Shown piece after piece: positions 55,579 to 64,000 of a stretch of DNA of 64,000 nt. This DNA comes from Erythrobasidium yunnanense. Its lineage: Eukaryota > Basidiomycota > Cystobasidiomycetes > Erythrobasidiales > Erythrobasidiaceae. Both the position numbers and the translations under genes were made by a program. The notes beneath the pieces are model-generated. The model did not search any database. It saw only the letters and a program-made list of their open reading frames with translations, and had not been told where the DNA came from. Every line of letters starts with the position of its first letter. Position 1 is the first letter of the stretch. The stretch is from the NCBI GenBank assembly GCA_001600175.1, contig BCJC01000003.1, forward strand, positions 1,736,001 through 1,800,000. Direction: 5' to 3'.

Positions 55579-56317
55579 ATGAACCCAGGTGCTGCTCCCG
55601 ACAGGACAGCGCACAATACCGTAGTCCTCAAATACAAGCGACTGCAGCTCAAGCACGGCGACCTCGTCAACGACAGACAGCGATTGAACGACGAGCTGGC
55701 AGCGACATTGGAGGTTCTAGACAGATTGCAGGCTGAAGCAGAGTGGGCAATACAATCACGCGCTCTTCATTCTCATGCATTCATCTAATGAATGATGCGA
55801 TGACTCGCAGCACCCTCGTCGAGCTCATGCACCCTCTACATCCGGAAACAGTCCTCAGTCCAGACTACGTGCAACTGAACGCACAAGGCGATGCACAAGA
55901 TGAGAATGATACTCACAATCCTTACAATGACCCTTCCGTCCCAAACCATCGAGAATACTTCTTGCAATATCACCCAGTCAATAATGGTATGGCCGTTCCA
56001 GGGGAAGCTGTGAACAGTGGTACAGGAGTAACCGCGACTTCTACTGCTCCGCCAAATGCGATTGTCGAGCAAGCGCCAGCTGGAGTACCCAATGCGATGC
56101 CACAGCCTGCATAAAGTGCTTTCAGGAAGGAGTCCCGATGATGGCTCGTCATCACATCCAAGGCGGACAAGGTCGCGCTACACACCGCTCTGGAAATCCC
56201 TACAGTTCGGCTCGTTCATCCCCCTATCCAAAGAAGCGCGAATCAGTATCGCATAGTGCGTTTATATCTCAATCAAAGAAGCGGGCTAGAAGGAGGCGCA
56301 ATAACAAGCAGGCATAG
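55579..56317 (+). CDS. Small coiled-coil protein with a basic tail, probably nuclear
   Basis: Exon 1 (MNPGAAPDRTAHNTVVLKYK) continues into a coiled coil (RLQLKHGDLVNDRQRLNDEL, AATLEVLDRLQAEA). An intron (about 55730-55810) joins to DTLVELMHPLHPETVL and an Asn/Asp/Pro-rich middle. A second short intron near 56090-56131 restores a frame that ends with a nuclear-localisation-like tail (PYPKKRESVSHSAF, SKKRARRRRNNKQA). The pattern KYKRLQLKHGDL...LLDRL-type helix followed by a disordered, basic region resembles small chromatin-complex subunits such as INO80 Iec3-like proteins. That comparison is weak and from memory of the pattern. The intron choice at 56.1 kb decides the last 65 residues; without it the protein ends PNAMPQPA. 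Confidence 0.55.
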
Positions 56318-56900
56318 TCAGAAGATGTAGAAGACATGGTTTCAGGTTACTACTTCTAGATATTGCTTTCTGCTTTCTATGAACAAGGGCTAGTAGACAG
56401 GATAGATCGTGAACAATACACAACAAAAAATGCGCGGATAGGCACACGTTAGAAGATCAGCATGCTGTTGCCATGAAAAATGTAGGAGAGAGCTATACAT
56501 TGAGAGAAAGAGAGAAAGAGGGTAAAAGTGGAGACTGGAAGAAGCGCTGGATAGGGTCATGCAGCCCGATCTGTGTAATGATCTAATCTAGGAAATTGGA
56601 TGAATGGAGTTACGAAGGATGGAGGAGAGATTACGCTAGGGAGAGCCTCCGCCAGGTGGTGAGGTGGGGAGGAGATGGTGTTGCAGGTATTGCGATGTCA
56701 GAGAAGAAGTTGCTCCCGTGTCCAACACTGGGAACACCGACATAGCCTCCATGTCTTTGAGGTGACCGCTGAAAGATAGGAGTGGTAATCGAGAGGGGGA
56801 CAAAGATTCATGGGAGTGGAGGGTTGGAGGCCAGGAATATAGACGACGTATGCTGAAGAGACGGGAGAAGTGTTGTCGCTTCGCAATGCATCTATGCCTT
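56318..56900. other. Convergent intergenic region
   Basis: 583 bases lie between the coiled-coil gene and the kinase. A minus-strand frame at 56636-56998 has no ATG-led model that fits the kinase C-terminus, which stops at 56901. No other feature was seen. Confidence 0.35.
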
Positions 56901-60053
<3,153 letters not shown>

Positions 60054-60588
60054 GGCTGGGATACACTGCACTGCAGATACTCCCTTCTATTCTTTATGAC
60101 TTCCAGCTTGTTCCTTCGTATTTCTTGCTCGTAATTCCTCTCTCTTTCTCCTATGATATCTCCCTCCAAGGATTGGGCTGAAACCACAGACGAGCAAGTC
60201 ACGGGCCGAATGTTGTCGCAGGAATGGATCTACGAAGGCAAGTCTTGAAGCGTTGCGTTGCTTGAATCTTGTTGAAATTGTTCAGAATTCAAGCTCTTCT
60301 GTTTGGTTGGCTTCTCACAGTCATAGTGGCCTTGTGGGTCCTGCCCTGCTCTTATCTCTGGGCTGTGACATAAAAGCCGCGGCGACCGGCGACTTGTTCG
60401 TTAGTTGGTACAGACGCGCCTTAACGTAATCTGATAAGCTAAGGAACGTTAATAACACTAACACAACAACCGCGATTTGCTTTCAACACATTACGAGCTT
60501 TTCGCAGAAGGAAAGAAGAAAGCCAGAAAAAAAAGCTACAGTGTCAACCTTGAAAGACATTAGATAAACCGTCTATCAAGGGAGAGGA
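60054..60588. other. Intergenic region upstream of the SRPK gene
   Basis: 535 bases between the Gid1 stop and the SRPK ATG. The 60,440-60,540 part is A-rich. No gene or repeat was identified. It should hold the SRPK promoter. Confidence 0.3.
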
Positions 60589-63547
60589 TTATACGACATC
60601 TCCGACGAGAGCAGCGCGGCCTTCGTGGAAAACATCTCCCATGACTGTACGCACAGCTTGGGACTGTCTGAACAGCGTCTCCAGCACCGGTTTCGCAGGA
60701 TACCCTTTCGAGACTGCCCATCATCACAACACAACACCAACAATCAGCATACCTCTCTTCACACACCATGGATCACTTCGACTTACCGAGCATCGCGCTA
60801 TTGACATCTTCCGCGAGCGTCTCCCTTGCTTCCTGCGAACATATCTGCCCGATCTGCCCTTTCAACTCACTCAGATCACAATAAGCTACTAGAGAAAAGA
60901 CGAGGCTGAGATGATCTCGCAGAGCTTGCGAATGCGATTGAGGTTGTTTCGGCTGAGATGCTGATGCTGAGTCGCCATTATAGAGAACGGAAGAGGCATG
61001 TATCGAAGAGGGCGGAGAGGCGTATAGCGCATTGAGCTCAGCGCCGTATAAAAGCACGTCTTCCATCGATACAGTCGGCACTGAGCTGTTCTCAGGCGAA
61101 GCAGCTTTCAGGCTCGTAGACCGCCGAGACGTGATGAGAGCAGATGCTATCTCCTCATCTTCTCCTACATCGCTCTCATCATCGTCTACTTCCTCGCTAT
61201 CCACATCCATATCCTGCCCTTCTTCCGCCGAATTCGATGAAGTAGGCGAAGATGCTGATCCAGAATGGGTCGCCAAGACGAGCTCGACGAATTTCTGGCA
61301 TCTTAACCTGAACAGCAAGTCAAGCTTGACTATATGACTCTCGCTGCTGCCGTTTGCGCTTTCTGTAAGGGATGCAGTAGATGTAGGAGCAGTAGTAGAT
61401 TCGGCGACGATGGAAGAGTAGTATGTCTGAAGCTCCGAGAGAGCGGAATCAATGTCTCCACTTCGGACGGCAGAGCAGATCTTTTGCCTTTGCACCATGT
61501 CTTGATGTTCTTGCTCTTCTTGCGCTTTCCGCACCTCTTCTGCATTCTTTGCAGCAGTGTTGGAGACGGAAGGAACGTCGGATAGCATGTAATCATCTGT
61601 GAATGCCATGGCAGATATTCCTTGTGTGCCAGCTCCTCCTGAGGATGAGACAGCAGCAACGATACCACCTATCTCTGTGTCCCCCGCTATACTGTTCTCA
61701 GTCATCATCATCGCGTCATCCGCTGCGCTCCCAGCTGCGCTCTCCCCTGCTGTATTCCCAAAATCTATATCTCCCGCACTCCTGGATGATGTCGCAGCTA
61801 CACCATTCTTCCCCGTTTTTCCAGCTATCTTGCTAGTGGCAGCTTTCCCGCTCTTGCTCTTCTTGAGCTTGCCCATACTCGTACTGGCTTTTACAGGAGC
61901 ACTTTCGGAAGGATTGGCTGGATCGACAGAGGAGGCTGCTGCTGGAGGACGAAGCAGTTCGGTAAAAGCCTCGGTCTCTATGCTTTGTTGTTGGCGGAGT
62001 GCTCGAAGGGTGTCGAAATAGCCTGGATGAAGTAAAGACAGGTTAGTCAGAGTGTATTGCCGGGTGTAAACGAGAAGATCGCAGAAGAGAAGAGATACAT
62101 ACCACGATGAGATAAGTAGCCAGCTACGAGCTCAGCGATGCTTGTATGCACCTGCTGATCCGTAGCGATGTCTTTAGCGGCTGATGTAGGATTAGATGAG
62201 GATGCAGTATGAGCAGGAGACAGAGTGTTGGTGAGACTGCGAGGGATGGGCGTTGAGAGTATAGCATCTGTTTGTTCTTGCTTCCGGCGCTAGCAACCGA
62301 TGCACAGAGGCTCAATCTGGCGACCTGTAGCAAAGATAGAAGTGAGGCTTACCTTTACAAACCCATTTATATCAAACTTGAACGGCGACTGTCCAAAATT
62401 GACTCTGACCGTCTCTCCAATAGTCTGCAACCCAATCGTCGGATAAAACAGCAGCGGGTCATTTCCCGAGCTCGTAGCTCTATCCGCCCTATTTCCCCTC
62501 GCTATATTCCCACCGCTTCCATTATTCGCACTATTGCTGCCTTTATCTGCATAACTCAGAGGATGCGACAAATCGAAGATGTATCCGAGCCAGATCCCGT
62601 TCTTGACGAAGAAAGCTTTGCGTAAAGTGAAGTCGATGCCGCACCCGATGATATCGCCGCTCCCGAAACGAGGACCATAGTTCTGCCCAACACCAGTGCA
62701 TGCGAAAGCTTTCCCATCGTCCCCGTGGTAGCCATATGATTCGGGGTTCCAGCCTGCAGACACCAGGGAGCTTCAGCGTTGCTATGGGATTAGAGGTGTA
62801 ATGTCAAGATGTGATCTACCTGGCAGGCGCTCGAGATTAACGGCACGCGTTGTAAATCCTATCCCGATATAGCCCTTCTGCCCTCGCGAAATAATCTCTA
62901 CTTCATAGTAATATACGCCTGTCTGAGGTGGAATAGGTGCATCTGCGCGTACTGAGGCTGCGTCCTGCGTAATGGATTCATCGTATACTCAGCTGCCTGC
63001 TAGCCGGATGTCCGAGAGTTGACCGGACGCTCACCTTGTCTGGGTCGCGCGTGTTGACTCCTGTTATGAACGCTATATCAGTCAATGATAGTAGTAACTG
63101 TATGGGAAGACGGGCGGACGCACTCTCTCTACCCTGATCGTCTCGTTCCGGCATGAATTGAAGGCCAAAGTCATTCGATATGAGGAGTCTCTTGCAGCAC
63201 TGTTCTTGATCCAATCTGCACGGCAGTGGTATTCTGCGTTTCTGCCTTGACTGCGAACCAGATACCGCTATGGGGCCATGCGACGTTGATGCGAATGGTT
63301 GCTGCTGTTCTCGCTGTTTCCCTTTCGCGCCAGCTGGTAAGCCATGGGATGAAGGTATAGATGTGGATGATGATGATGATGATGATGATGTGGATGCTGG
63401 ATTTGATGCGACGTAGAATTGGTCATAGAAGGCGGATTGCTCGAGGTACGCCGGCAGCTTGAAGTCGCTCGCATAGACAAGGGTGGGCTGCTTGGACATG
63501 GAAGACGACGACGACGATGAGGCTGTCCCTCTGTTGTTGTTGCTCAT
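60589..63547 (-). CDS. GID1: Gid1/Vid30 RanBPM-type subunit of the GID ubiquitin ligase
   Basis: Chosen start is ATG 63547 (MSNNNRGTASSSSSSSMSKQ). In-frame Met codons upstream are separated from it by sequence with a GTAAGT donor, suggesting a leader intron. A Ser-rich N-terminus leads to the SPRY domain (VYYYEVEIISRGQKGYIGIG, NPESYGYHGDDGKAFACTG, FGSGDIIGCGIDFTLRKAFF, DPLLFYPTIGLQTIGETVRV). A LisH motif (TSIAELVAGYLSHRGYFDTL) and CTLH (RQKICSAVRSGDIDSALSEL) follow, then an acidic insert. The CRA domain (CQKFVELVLA, LSLVFSLVAYCDLSELKGQI) ends with PVLETLFRQSQAVRTVMGDV. Gid1 is the scaffold of the GID/CTLH E3 that degrades gluconeogenic enzymes through Pro/N-degrons. The CTLH-CRA linker is unusually Ser/Ala/Met-rich. 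Confidence 0.92.
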
Positions 63548-63683
63548 ATTGAAGGCGATCAAGTCGTTATGAAGCTGAAGCATGATGCTGCTTGGCCAGA
63601 CAACAACTCGATGTGAACTTACCGTACACAAGATAGCCCATGATGCACCCACAATGACACGATATGATATGCACCTTCTGCGA
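63548..63683. promoter_or_regulatory. Divergent promoter of GID1 and the last gene
   Basis: 136 bases lie between divergent ATG codons. If the GID1 leader carries an intron, the two transcripts overlap or abut here. Confidence 0.4.
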
Positions 63684-64000
63684 TGAGCGACCATCAAGAC
63701 GATTCTCGTCGCCCGGCTATCGACATGAACGCCGACCTGGATGGCAGAACTGACAGCCCGAGCGCAGCTACAGGCAGTGGAAGTGCAAGTGGAAGTGGAA
63801 GCAATTCTGGAAGTGCCAGTGCAGGCAGCAATGGCAGACCTCGACCAAAGCTCCAGCGTGGAAGCCGAGATGTATCTTCCTCACGCTCCCCTCGTCCTTC
63901 CAATGCGCTATTGTACGATTCAAGTGACCTCTCTTCACACGACTATGCATCCCGCGAACCATCCCAGTCCAGATCTAGGTCCCCTCCTATACCTAGGGAA
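63684..64000 (+). CDS. Ser/Gly-rich protein of unknown function (3' end outside window)
   Basis: The frame opens at ATG 63684 (MSDHQDDSRRPAIDMNADLD) and is still open at the window edge. The visible 105 residues are low complexity: a Ser/Gly/Ala repeat (GSGSASGSGSNSGSASAGSN), then PKLQRGSRDVSSSRSPRPSN and an RS-type stretch (SREPSQSRSRSPPIP). The SRSRSPP part could be an SR kinase target, but such motifs are common in disordered regions. No domain is reached within the window. Confidence 0.6.

Noticed and set aside
63350-63400. GATGAT repeats (63,366-63,390) as a regulatory repeat
   Set aside because: They encode a Ser run in the low-complexity N-terminus of Gid1 on the other strand.

Overview
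This window is gene-dense nuclear DNA from a fungus. Nearly all genes are split by short introns of about 50-70 bases, with GT...AG ends and CTAAC/CTGAC-like branch sites. The proteins are typically fungal, including Zn2Cys6 regulators, a Gid1/Vid30 RanBPM protein and an SRPK with a long spacer. Intron density (10 introns in a 1.2 kb reading frame; coding exons of 9, 13 and 21 bases) points to a basidiomycete, possibly Pucciniomycotina. The phylum call is inference. Gene models were spliced by hand from frame continuity and protein-family fit.

1-13,850: the end of a PPIL2/Cyp8 cyclophilin, an unknown Ser/Lys-rich protein and EMC7 are followed by a catabolic-looking block. That block holds an FAD aromatic-ring monooxygenase divergent from a CocE/S15-type hydrolase, a regulator with two C2H2 fingers plus a Zn2Cys6 cluster, a LigB-type DOPA/extradiol dioxygenase, and a 128-residue unknown protein. 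The gene set suggests regulated breakdown of an aromatic ester or amide, but no substrate can be read from sequence.

13,850-25,700: a membrane-anchored aldehyde-dehydrogenase-fold protein that has lost the catalytic cysteine and other family motifs, an Mpv17/PMP22 protein, a Zn2Cys6 regulator, a phytanoyl-CoA-dioxygenase-like enzyme and an MFS transporter. The last three may form a small metabolite module.

25,700-47,650: mainly housekeeping genes. These are ESF1 (with a large inverted repeat directly upstream), isopentenyl-diphosphate isomerase, a complete UBR1 N-recognin, Spt5 (with both TP-type and WG-type C-terminal repeats), a mitochondrial-looking PP2C phosphatase, and a Rec8-like cohesin kleisin whose first coding exon is only 9 bases.

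47,650-55,500: a rearranged, lineage-specific segment. It carries two intronless tandem paralogs of an unrecognised family, a deleted third copy, a degenerate piece of the neighbouring GST-like gene, and a degenerate kleisin C-terminus. An unknown Lys-rich protein and the intact GST-like gene follow.

55,500-64,000: a small coiled-coil nuclear-type protein, SR protein kinase, Gid1/RanBPM of the GID ubiquitin ligase, and the start of an unknown Ser/Gly-rich protein.

No rRNA, tRNA, CRISPR array or recognisable transposon or virus-like element was found by eye. The least explained parts are the paralog cluster at 48-53 kb, the dead aldehyde dehydrogenase and the inverted repeat at the ESF1 promoter.
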